Shown here: positions 1 to 5,565 of the stretch, one piece after another
How positions within the stretch are numbered: position 1 is the first letter of the stretch
Layout of the letters: the number at the start of each line of letters is the position of its first letter
Source of the DNA: Pseudomonadota bacterium
Lineage (GTDB): Bacteria; Pseudomonadota; Alphaproteobacteria; Rhizobiales; Xanthobacteraceae
DNA length: 7,819 nucleotides
NCBI GenBank assembly: GCA_023390695.1
Contig: JAEWCJ010000238.1
Span: 1-7,819, forward strand
Direction: 5' to 3'
Program-made: the position numbers and the translations under genes
The notes under the pieces: generated by a model
What the model saw: the letters and a program-made list of their open reading frames with translations, nothing else
Database searches by the model: none
Told to the model about the DNA's origin: nothing

Positions 1-34
1 ACCTGCATCCGATCCGACTGTGGGATGCCCAGAG

Positions 35-394
35 ATGGCAGGACCAGCGACCATCGATGCAACAGCGCGCCCGATCGACGGCGTTTTCCGCGCGCTCTCC
101 GATCCGACGCGGCGTCGGGTGCTGGAGCGATTGAGCCGAAGCCCCGCCTCCGTCAGCGAGCTCGCCACACCCTTTGAAATGGCGCTGCCATCATTCCTCG
201 AACACCTGAAGGTTCTGGAAGGCTGCGGGCTCGTGCAATCCCGCAAAACCGGGCGCGTTCGCACCTATCAGCTCGTGCCGAAGCGGCTGAAGCTGGCCGA
301 AGACTGGCTCGCAAAGCAGCGCACGCTTTGGGAACAGCGCCTCGATCAACTCGACAGCTATCTCATGAATCTCAAGCAAAGGAACGCAGAATGA
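35..394 (+). CDS. ArsR-family winged-helix transcriptional regulator (non-metal-sensing type)
   Basis: This is a small DNA-binding repressor of the ArsR/SmtB winged-helix fold, 119 aa from ATG 35. The family core starts at residues 13-30 ([18 protein letters not shown]). The helix-turn-helix follows at about 38-63 (SVSELA...[12 protein letters not shown]) and the beta-wing at about 66-80 ([15 protein letters not shown]). The metal-site motif ELCVCDL of arsenic and zinc sensors is absent and the only cysteine is C64, so metal sensing is unlikely. The C-terminal 35 residues form a charged helix rich in W, Q and L, probably for dimerisation. The start is uncertain: GTG 20 is in frame, and the frame stays open to the left edge, so the true start may lie outside the window. 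The stop overlaps the ATG of the SRPBCC gene (ATGA, 391-394), indicating translational coupling. ArsR plus AHSA1-like SRPBCC pairs are common in proteobacteria, and the regulator probably controls its own operon. The inducer is unknown. Confidence 0.88.
   Translation: MAGPATIDATARPIDGVFRALSDPTRRRVLERLSRSPASVSELATPFEMALPSFLEHLKVLEGCGLVQSRKTGRVRTYQLVPKRLKLAEDWLAKQRTLWEQRLDQLDSYLMNLKQRNAE
378..384 (+). promoter_or_regulatory. Ribosome binding site of the SRPBCC gene
   Basis: AAAGGAA sits 6 nt before ATG 391, inside the last codons of the upstream regulator. It supports the start at 391 rather than the in-frame upstream ATG at 328, which would put 21 extra residues in an overlap with the regulator and lengthen the protein beyond the recognisable SRPBCC start. 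Confidence 0.6.
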
Positions 395-876
395 CGAAAC
401 CACTCGCCTTCAAAATCGATCCGAAACTTGACCTCGTGCTTGAGCGCACCATCGACGTTCCGCGCGAACTGGTCTGGACCGCCTGGACGACACCGAAGCA
501 TATCCGCAACTGGTTCGTGCCCAGGCCCTGGACCATCACCGATTGCGAAATCGACCTGCGCCCGGGCGGGATTTTCCGCACCGTCATGCGTTCCCCCGAA
601 GGACAGGAATTTCCCAATGCCGGATGTTATCTTGAGGTCGTGCCGAACGAGCGGCTGGTCTGGACCGACGCATTGCTGCCGGGCTACCGGCCGTCGGAAA
701 ATCCGTTCTTCACCGCGATCCTGATGCTGGAGCCGCAAGGCAGCGGCACGCGCTACACCGCCTATGCCATCCATCGGGACGAAGCTGGCCGCAACAAGCA
801 CGAGGAAATGGGTTTCCACGACGGCTGGGGCACGGTCGTCACGCAGATGGTCGAATACATCAAGGAAAAAATGTAA
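391..876 (+). CDS. SRPBCC / AHSA1-like (START-fold) domain protein
   Basis: This is a 161-aa cytosolic single-domain protein of the SRPBCC superfamily, of the activator-of-Hsp90-ATPase-1-like (AHSA1/YndB) type. The fold encloses a hydrophobic cavity that binds small lipophilic ligands in relatives; the ligand here is unknown. Family signatures run in order: [17 protein letters not shown] (17-33), the PKHIRNWF element (35-42), the turn [12 protein letters not shown] (55-66), the [17 protein letters not shown] strand pair (76-92) and the C-terminal helix opening [14 protein letters not shown] (137-150), which is highly typical. No signal peptide or membrane segment is visible. Length is normal. 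The gene follows an ArsR-type regulator with an ATGA overlap, so both are probably made from one message and the regulator probably controls this protein. It ends 18 bp before the converging iorB gene, with no terminator in the gap. The fold assignment is firm; the physiological role cannot be read from the sequence. Confidence 0.9.
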   Translation: MTKPLAFKIDPKLDLVLERTIDVPRELVWTAWTTPKHIRNWFVPRPWTITDCEIDLRPGGIFRTVMRSPEGQEFPNAGCYLEVVPNERLVWTDALLPGYRPSENPFFTAILMLEPQGSGTRYTAYAIHRDEAGRNKHEEMGFHDGWGTVVTQMVEYIKEKM

Positions 877-894
877 GGCCAGACGACCAGACCA

Positions 895-2442
895 TTACGC
901 GCTGCCGGCGGCGCCCTGCTCTGCCCTCCGCGCGCCAATCGCGGCCGCCAACGCAGCCCCAGTGTCGTCTGCGTTGGCGGCCTTGCGCAACTCCATAAGG
1001 CGCCTCGCGGCATTTGGTGAACCGATGAGATCGGGCAGAGCCGCCATCAGTTCATTGAAGCGCGCACGGCCGCGCTCATGCGTGTCGCCGTATCCCTTCA
1101 CCAGGTTGCGGCAAGCCGCCGCCTCGACGGCAAGATCGTAGTCGGTGGCCGCCACCTGCCGAACGGTGTCGAGCCAGTTTTCCAACGCGGATTGTTCAAC
1201 CTCGTAGCGCAGCGAACGCGGGCGCAACGGCTTGCATGACGCGACCATGTACAGGAGCAGGAAGCCCCGCAGCGAGGTGGTCTTCACCCTTCGGCCCGAC
1301 GAGGTCAGCCGATTGAGAAGACTGCGGATCCAGTCAGTGCGCAAAATCCACCGGCCAAGAAACGCCGGCAGTGTATCGGCAATCTCCTGCGTGCGCGGAT
1401 GCATGAATTCGGCAATCTCAAGGATCTGCCCGTCCGCGACTTTCACCTCCGAGCGCACGCGCGCGAAACGCGAGGGCCTTATCTTCAGTTCGGCAACGCG
1501 GACCGTGTCCTCGTAAGCCATTCCGAGCGCAAGCTGGCGCGCGGCTTCTTCCAGCAAGCGGTACGTACCGTCGCCGTTCTTCTGTTCCGCCGCAATAATG
1601 GGCGCAAGCCGGTCGAGATAAAGCCGCGCATAGGCCGCGTTTTGATAATCCGCCGTACGCAGAATTCCTGCGTGCACCACGGCCTGCACAGCAGCCGGCA
1701 TGGTGCGCTCAGCCTGCGCAACCAAGGCCGCAATCTCGTCCGGCAATTGCGGCGCCCGCTCGACGCGCGCCTGCGGCACAGGCCCCGGCAAGGTCTCCTC
1801 TGAACGTACCGCCTCAAACCCCGCAGTGAAAGCCGCCAGACTGGCCGAGACACCGACGCCACCGCGGCGGATCGCGGCTTCGAAAGCCATCCGCTGGAAC
1901 GGCAGAACATTGGCACCGGCCAAGGCGCCAAACAGGACCGCGCTGATCACGCTGCCTGTGGCCTCGGCCAGCGCCGCCATGTCGAACGCATGCAACTGCC
2001 GCGCGGCGTTGCGGCTGGCATCCAGCAGCTTTGCATCGTCGACGCGACCATCGGCCATCGCCAGTTTCTCGGTCATCGAGAACGTGCGGCTGGTCGAGGC
2101 AATCAACGTTGTGCGATCCGGCGTGACCAGACCGCGCTGGATAGCCCGGCCCGCCTCCATCAGTTCGGAAGCGATGACGATGTCCACGTCTCCCGGGGTC
2201 GGCATCAGCGCCAGTACCGGGTCCCGATCTTTTGCGATGGCGGTACGCGGAAACATCTCCAGATAATAGATGGTCGCGCCGGTGCGCTGCGCGACACCCG
2301 GCACCGAGGTCATCTGCGCCGCATACCCGGCATGTTCGGCGAGATCGACGATCCATTCCGCCAATACACCTCCGCCTTCGCCTCCCATCGCGAGGATGGC
2401 AAGCGTGATCGGCCTCACCTTCTGCTGCACGGGCGCGTTCAT
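895..2442 (-). CDS. iorB: Indolepyruvate:ferredoxin oxidoreductase, beta subunit (long form)
   Basis: This 515-aa subunit partners IorA in a TPP-dependent 2-oxoacid oxidoreductase that decarboxylates indolepyruvate and related aryl-pyruvates to aryl-acetyl-CoA, passing electrons to ferredoxin. Residues 12-210 are a gamma/POR-type domain: the glycine loop AMGGEGGGVLAEWI (18-31) and the conserved VPGVAQRTGATIYYLE (47-62) are diagnostic. Archaeal IorB consists of roughly this domain alone. Residues about 215-515 form an extension with a helical, charged middle (DEIAALVAQAERTMPAAV, TYRLLEEAARQLALGM). It resembles the C-terminal region of the large fused bacterial indolepyruvate oxidoreductases (possibly the DUF6537 type). 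The start at 2442 overlaps the iorA stop as ATGA with no good Shine-Dalgarno sequence, so translation is probably coupled to iorA. Upstream in-frame codons read into the iorA coding region and are not needed. The last 30 codons include a perfect hairpin. The stop faces the SRPBCC gene stop across 18 bp. Confidence 0.9.
   Translation of the reverse strand: MNAPVQQKVRPITLAILAMGGEGGGVLAEWIVDLAEHAGYAAQMTSVPGVAQRTGATIYYLEMFPRTAIAKDRDPVLALMPTPGDVDIVIASELMEAGRAIQRGLVTPDRTTLIASTSRTFSMTEKLAMADGRVDDAKLLDASRNAARQLHAFDMAALAEATGSVISAVLFGALAGANVLPFQRMAFEAAIRRGGVGVSASLAAFTAGFEAVRSEETLPGPVPQARVERAPQLPDEIAALVAQAERTMPAAVQAVVHAGILRTADYQNAAYARLYLDRLAPIIAAEQKNGDGTYRLLEEAARQLALGMAYEDTVRVAELKIRPSRFARVRSEVKVADGQILEIAEFMHPRTQEIADTLPAFLGRWILRTDWIRSLLNRLTSSGRRVKTTSLRGFLLLYMVASCKPLRPRSLRYEVEQSALENWLDTVRQVAATDYDLAVEAAACRNLVKGYGDTHERGRARFNELMAALPDLIGSPNAARRLMELRKAANADDTGAALAAAIGARRAEQGAAGSA
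943..982. repeat. Perfect 14-bp inverted repeat (hairpin) in the 3' end of iorB
   Basis: The left arm GGCCGCCAACGCAG (943-956) and right arm CTGCGTTGGCGGCC (969-982) are exact reverse complements around a 12-nt loop. The stem is GC-rich and would be very stable in RNA from either strand. It lies inside iorB (codons about 487-500) and about 67 nt downstream of the SRPBCC stop. No T-run follows on either strand, so it is not a standard intrinsic terminator. It could limit read-through, or protect or trim 3' ends at the convergent junction. The function is inferred; only the symmetry is seen. Confidence 0.7.
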
Positions 2443-4604
2443 GACAGTGATGCAGCCACGAGCTGGCGCTTTTCGAGACGCCGCTGCAGGAATCCGATCA
2501 CGGCATTGCGGATCCTTTGCTTGAAGCGGTCCCAGCGATTCGGATTGCTGATGATCGAGGCGCGATAGAATGAAGGACAGAGCACGGCGGCATGCGCGAC
2601 CTCTCCACACAGCCCGCAACCGACGCAGGAATTGATCACCTTGGTCACCGGCTCGCTGCGCAGCGGATCGGGATTGGGCGCAACCGTCAGCGACGGACAT
2701 CCTGAGAGCCGGATGCACGAGTGATCGCCGGTGCAGGTATCAGGGTCGACACCGAAGCGCTCGCGGACGACACGCTGACCATCCTTGACCGCGTTGTTCA
2801 TCAGCGGCTTCACCCGCCGCTGCTTGTTCAGCATGCATTCCGACTGCGCGATGATGACCTTTGGGCCCGGTTCCGGCGTGGTCAGCGCCTCGCGCAGGGT
2901 ATCGCGCATGCGGGCGACATCATAGGTGCGGGTGATCGTTTTCACCCAGTCGACACCGACGCCGCGCACCGCCTTCTCGATCGGATTCTTGGTGGCCCGG
3001 ATCGCATTGTCGGCAGACGAGGATAGCAGATCCTGCCCGCCGGTCGCGGCGGAATAGCCGTTATCGACGATGATGTGAACGTTGTTCGACTTGTTGAAGA
3101 CCGCATTGCCGATCGAGGACACGAGGCCGTTATGCCAAAAGCCGCCGTCGCCGAGGATCGCAATCGCACGCTTGCGGGCATCTGTGTTGAACGCGGCTGC
3201 GCCGGCGCCGCCGAGACCATAGCCCATCGTGGTGGCGCCGATATTGAACGGCGGCAGGATCGAGAACAGATGGCACCCGATATCGCAACTGACATGGTGC
3301 GGACCGAGCTCACGTTCGACCAGCTTCATCGCGGTAAAGATCGGTCGCTCCGGGCAGCCGGTGCAGAAGGCCGGCGGACGCGGATGCACCTGCCCTTCCG
3401 TTGCCTTCACGGCGGCGGCCAGTCGCACATTCGCCTCGTTCGAGGGCGCCGGATGCGGCAATTCGCTGAGCAGGTCGGGGCGATAAGTCCGCACGAATTT
3501 GCCGACACCCGCGCGCATCACCGCGCCGGTATATTCACCGCCCATCGGCAGCATGCCCTTGCCTTCGATGCGGGTCTGGATGTCGGCGCGGCGCAAGATC
3601 GTGTTGACCGCCTGCTCGATGAATTCCGGGGCGCCCTCCTCCACGATCAGGACGGCGCGCTTGCCGCTGGCAAAGCGGACGAGTTCGTCATCGATCAGCG
3701 GATACGTGACATTCATCACATAGAGTGGAACGCGCGAGCGGCCGAGCGAGTCGGCGAGCCCCGTCAGTTCGAGGGCGCGCAGGACGGTGTTGTACATGCC
3801 GCCCTGCATCACGATGCCGATGTCGGAAATGTCGCCGTCGAAGAATTCGTTGAGGCCGTGCTCCTTGATGAATTGCACGGCAGCCGGCCAGCGCTGCTCG
3901 ATCTTTTCCTTTTCATGCAGATAGGTCGCCGGCGGCAGCGCAATGCGACTGACGTCGCGCTGCGGTTTTTCCAGCGCATCTTTCAGGGTGAAGGTCGGCC
4001 GCACATTCTGTTCAGTGGTGAAGCGGCCATAGACGTGGCAGGCGCGGATACGTACTTCCAGCATCACCGGCGTGTTGGACGCCTCCGACAATGCGAAGCC
4101 GTTCTTCACGGCATTGACGATCGAGGGCAGGTTCGGCCGCGGATCCAGGAGCCAGACCTGCGACTTCATCGCGAAGGCATGGCTGCGCTCCTGCATGATC
4201 GAGGAGCCTTCACCATAATCTTCGCCGAGGATGATGAGCGCACCGCCCTTGACGCCGCCGGAAGCAAGATTGGCAAGCGCATCTGATGCGACATTGGTGC
4301 CGACCGTCGATTTGAAGGTGACGGCGCCGCGCAAGGGATAGTTCACCGAGGCGGCAAGCGTCGCAGCCGCGGTTGCTTCACTCGCACTCGATTCAAAATG
4401 AACGCCGAGTTCTTTCAGGATGTCGTTGGCGTCGCTGAGCACATCCATCAAATGCGAGATCGGCGCGCCCTGATAGCCGGCCACATAAGATACGCCGGAT
4501 TCGAGCAGTGCTTTGGTGATGGCCAGGATGCCCTCGCCGCGGAATTCCTCGCCGGCCCCGAGACGAAGCTTTTCGACCTCTTCCTTGAACGAGCGTTCCG
4601 CCAT
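2439..4604 (-). CDS. iorA: Indolepyruvate:ferredoxin oxidoreductase, alpha subunit
   Basis: This 721-aa cytosolic subunit carries the TPP and iron-sulfur sites of the aryl-pyruvate oxidoreductase. The N-terminal pyrimidine-binding half shows GYQGAPISHLMDVL (43-56) and FESSASEATAAATLAAS (70-86). The PP/TPP half starts at FCTGCPERPIFTAM (413-426), then SCDIGCHLFSILPPF (439-453), and holds the TPP/Mg motif LGDGGFWHNG (484-493) with VDN at 513-515. The C-terminal ferredoxin-like region has C624-x5-C630-x5-C636-P and C660-x2-C663-x2-C666-x9-C676-P. The start at 4604 is chosen because AAGGGAG lies 6 nt upstream and MAERSFKEEVEKLRLG is a sensible N-terminus. The frame runs open upstream to 4694, but that would translate through the palindromic control site. 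It is followed by iorB with an ATGA overlap. The pair fits aromatic amino acid catabolism through transamination, giving indole- or phenyl-acetyl-CoA. No transaminase or CoA-ligase gene lies in view, so the true substrate is inferred from the family. Confidence 0.95.
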   Translation of the reverse strand: MAERSFKEEVEKLRLGAGEEFRGEGILAITKALLESGVSYVAGYQGAPISHLMDVLSDANDILKELGVHFESSASEATAAATLAASVNYPLRGAVTFKSTVGTNVASDALANLASGGVKGGALIILGEDYGEGSSIMQERSHAFAMKSQVWLLDPRPNLPSIVNAVKNGFALSEASNTPVMLEVRIRACHVYGRFTTEQNVRPTFTLKDALEKPQRDVSRIALPPATYLHEKEKIEQRWPAAVQFIKEHGLNEFFDGDISDIGIVMQGGMYNTVLRALELTGLADSLGRSRVPLYVMNVTYPLIDDELVRFASGKRAVLIVEEGAPEFIEQAVNTILRRADIQTRIEGKGMLPMGGEYTGAVMRAGVGKFVRTYRPDLLSELPHPAPSNEANVRLAAAVKATEGQVHPRPPAFCTGCPERPIFTAMKLVERELGPHHVSCDIGCHLFSILPPFNIGATTMGYGLGGAGAAAFNTDARKRAIAILGDGGFWHNGLVSSIGNAVFNKSNNVHIIVDNGYSAATGGQDLLSSSADNAIRATKNPIEKAVRGVGVDWVKTITRTYDVARMRDTLREALTTPEPGPKVIIAQSECMLNKQRRVKPLMNNAVKDGQRVVRERFGVDPDTCTGDHSCIRLSGCPSLTVAPNPDPLRSEPVTKVINSCVGCGLCGEVAHAAVLCPSFYRASIISNPNRWDRFKQRIRNAVIGFLQRRLEKRQLVAASLS

Positions 4605-4610
4605 CTTCGT

Positions 4611-4617
4611 CTCCCTT
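4611..4617 (-). promoter_or_regulatory. Ribosome binding site of iorA
   Basis: AAGGGAG on the minus strand, 6 nt before ATG 4604. It fixes the iorA start and leaves roughly 55 nt of untranslated leader if transcription begins just past the palindrome. Confidence 0.7.
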
Positions 4618-4660
4618 CGGGCGTCACGTGCTTGATGGTGGGAGCAGTGTTGGCCCGGCG

Positions 4661-4692
4661 GGCAAATTATATTCGAACGAATATAATTTGCC
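4661..4692. promoter_or_regulatory. Perfect 32-bp AT-rich palindrome, probable operator of iorAB
   Basis: Arms GGCAAATTATATTCG (4661-4675) and CGAATATAATTTGCC (4678-4692) are exact reverse complements around AA. By hand count it is about 31% GC within a GC-rich chromosome. It lies 57 bp upstream of the iorA start codon and 87 bp from the imuA start codon, in the divergent intergenic region. Each arm contains TATAAT reading outward on one strand. The size, symmetry and position over the candidate iorA -10 element fit an operator for a dimeric repressor such as a MarR-, TetR- or GntR-type protein, but no such regulator is encoded next to it, and I do not recognise the motif. Confidence 0.75.
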
Positions 4693-4693
4693 A
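4666..4693 (-). promoter_or_regulatory. Candidate iorA promoter embedded in the palindrome
   Basis: On the minus strand TATAAT (4671-4666) is a perfect -10. At 16-bp spacing the best -35 is TGGCAA (4693-4688), which matches the consensus at only three of six positions. The whole promoter would sit within or against the palindrome, so a bound protein would block RNA polymerase. Transcription would start near 4659. The weak -35 leaves room for an activator instead of, or as well as, a repressor. Confidence 0.4.
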
Positions 4694-4744
4694 TGCGCCT
4701 CGCAGCTCACCGCTCGTCCCGGCGGCGCCTTGCCTTTCTGACGC

Positions 4745-4772
4745 TTGAAATGTTCTTGTTTTGTTCTAAAAT
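4745..4772 (+). promoter_or_regulatory. imuA SOS promoter, predicted leaderless start
   Basis: TTGAAA (4745-4750, -35) and TAAAAT (4767-4772, -10) are separated by 16 bp, and the LexA box occupies nearly all of the spacer. A start 6-8 nt after the -10 falls at 4778-4780, the first base of the imuA ATG or just before it. No Shine-Dalgarno sequence precedes that ATG. Both facts point to a leaderless imuA message. Confidence 0.65.
4752..4766. promoter_or_regulatory. LexA-binding SOS box (GTTC-N7-GTTC)
   Basis: GTTCTTGTTTTGTTC is an exact match to the direct-repeat LexA motif of alphaproteobacteria. It lies between the -35 and -10 of the imuA promoter, where bound LexA would block polymerase until RecA-triggered LexA cleavage after DNA damage. 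Its position also shows that the in-frame upstream starts at 4693 and 4750 are unlikely: the box would otherwise lie inside coding sequence. Confidence 0.92.
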
Positions 4773-4779
4773 CGCTCCC

Positions 4780-5565
4780 ATGACATCGCCTTCCTCTCAG
4801 CAGAATGGCCGGAAACGGGCCGAAATCGTGCAGGAGCTGCGCCGCCTGACGTCCTGCAGCAGCTTCGCGGCGCTCCCCCCGGTTCTGCCCTTCGGGTTGC
4901 CCTCCCTCGATTCCTGCCTGCCTCAAGGGGGGCTGGTACTCGGGGCGGTGCATGAAATCGTGCCCGCAACCGAAGCGGACAGCATTGCGGTGCTGGGTTT
5001 CGCCGCCGCCCTGCTCGGTCGCCTCCCGCGCCGCAGCCCGATCATCTTCATCATGCGCCGCGATTCAGGAGACGCCGCTGGCCGTCTATCAGGCCATGGC
5101 TTGAACAGCATGGGCCTCAACCCAGCGCGTCTCATCGTCGTGGACACCTGCGACGACAAGCAGGCGCTCTGGGCAATGGAAGAAGCTTTGCGGTCCGGCG
5201 GTCCGGCCGCCATCGCCGGTCTTGCCGGCGCGAAACTCGACCTGCTCGCCGGGCAGCGGTTGCATCTCGCCGCGGGCGATTCAGGCATCCCTCTTTTGCT
5301 GCTGCGGCCGTTCGGCCTGCCGGCCGCCAATGTCGCGGCGACGCGATGGCGGATCGGCGCGGCGCTGTCCGCACGCGACCGCTTCGGTCTTGCCACGCAT
5401 TGGCGCTGGCACGTCCGGCTGGAACGCTGCCGCAACGGGCGACCGGGAAAATGGCTAGTGGAGTTTGATCATGCCGCGTATCGTTTCGGTCTTCCTGCCG
5501 CGATGGCCCATCCTGCGTTATCTCGCCGCGCAGGTTCGCAATCCTTCGTCACGCACGCCGGTTGA
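4780..5565 (+). CDS. imuA: ImuA, RecA-like accessory protein of the SOS mutagenesis cassette
   Basis: This is a 261-aa protein of the ImuA family (related to SulA/RecA-like folds), an accessory factor needed with ImuB and DnaE2 for damage-induced mutagenesis. An N-terminal helix (RKRAEIVQELRRL, 11-23) precedes LPFGLPSLDSCLPQGGL (36-52), which matches the RecA/ImuA entry motif. VHEIVPATEADSIAVLGFAAALL (57-79) stands where RecA has its Walker A loop, but no GxxGxGKT is present, as expected for ImuA. IIFIMRRD (88-95) and RLIVVDTCDDKQALWAMEEAL (117-137) follow, and the end has RW...R.R.G.PGKWLVEFDHAAYRFGLPAA. The start at 4780 is chosen because the SOS promoter and LexA box cover the earlier in-frame ATGs. 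No Shine-Dalgarno sequence is visible. The last 31 codons overlap imuB in another frame. Length is at or slightly above family norm. Confidence 0.9.
   Translation: MTSPSSQQNGRKRAEIVQELRRLTSCSSFAALPPVLPFGLPSLDSCLPQGGLVLGAVHEIVPATEADSIAVLGFAAALLGRLPRRSPIIFIMRRDSGDAAGRLSGHGLNSMGLNPARLIVVDTCDDKQALWAMEEALRSGGPAAIAGLAGAKLDLLAGQRLHLAAGDSGIPLLLLRPFGLPAANVAATRWRIGAALSARDRFGLATHWRWHVRLERCRNGRPGKWLVEFDHAAYRFGLPAAMAHPALSRRAGSQSFVTHAG
5460..5463 (+). promoter_or_regulatory. Ribosome binding site of imuB inside imuA
   Basis: GGAG lies 7 nt before ATG 5471. An in-frame TTG at 5465 would be only 1 nt away from it, so ATG 5471 is the right start. Confidence 0.6.

Noticed and set aside
943..982. Rho-independent terminator for either convergent operon
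   Set aside because: The stem is strong but no run of T follows it on either strand, so I list it as an inverted repeat only.
1899..1910. A second LexA-like site from paired GAAC words
   Set aside because: The spacing is 4 bp instead of 7 and it lies inside iorB coding sequence.
2443..2718. N-terminal extension of iorB upstream of ATG 2442
   Set aside because: The residues are a shadow of the iorA C-terminal ferredoxin region in another frame; the glycine loop of the POR domain begins soon after ATG 2442.
3075..4286. 403-codon open frame on the plus strand, opposite iorA
   Set aside because: It is fully antisense to strongly conserved iorA, with His/Arg/Asp-rich low-information sequence typical of a complementary-strand artefact.
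4661..4692. Terminator or insertion-sequence end
   Set aside because: There is no GC-rich stem with a T-run, no transposase, and no target duplication; its position in a divergent promoter region fits an operator better.
4693..4779. N-terminal extension of imuA from ATG 4693 or ATG 4750
   Set aside because: It would place the imuA promoter and LexA box inside the coding region; the extra residues do not look like an ImuA N-terminus.
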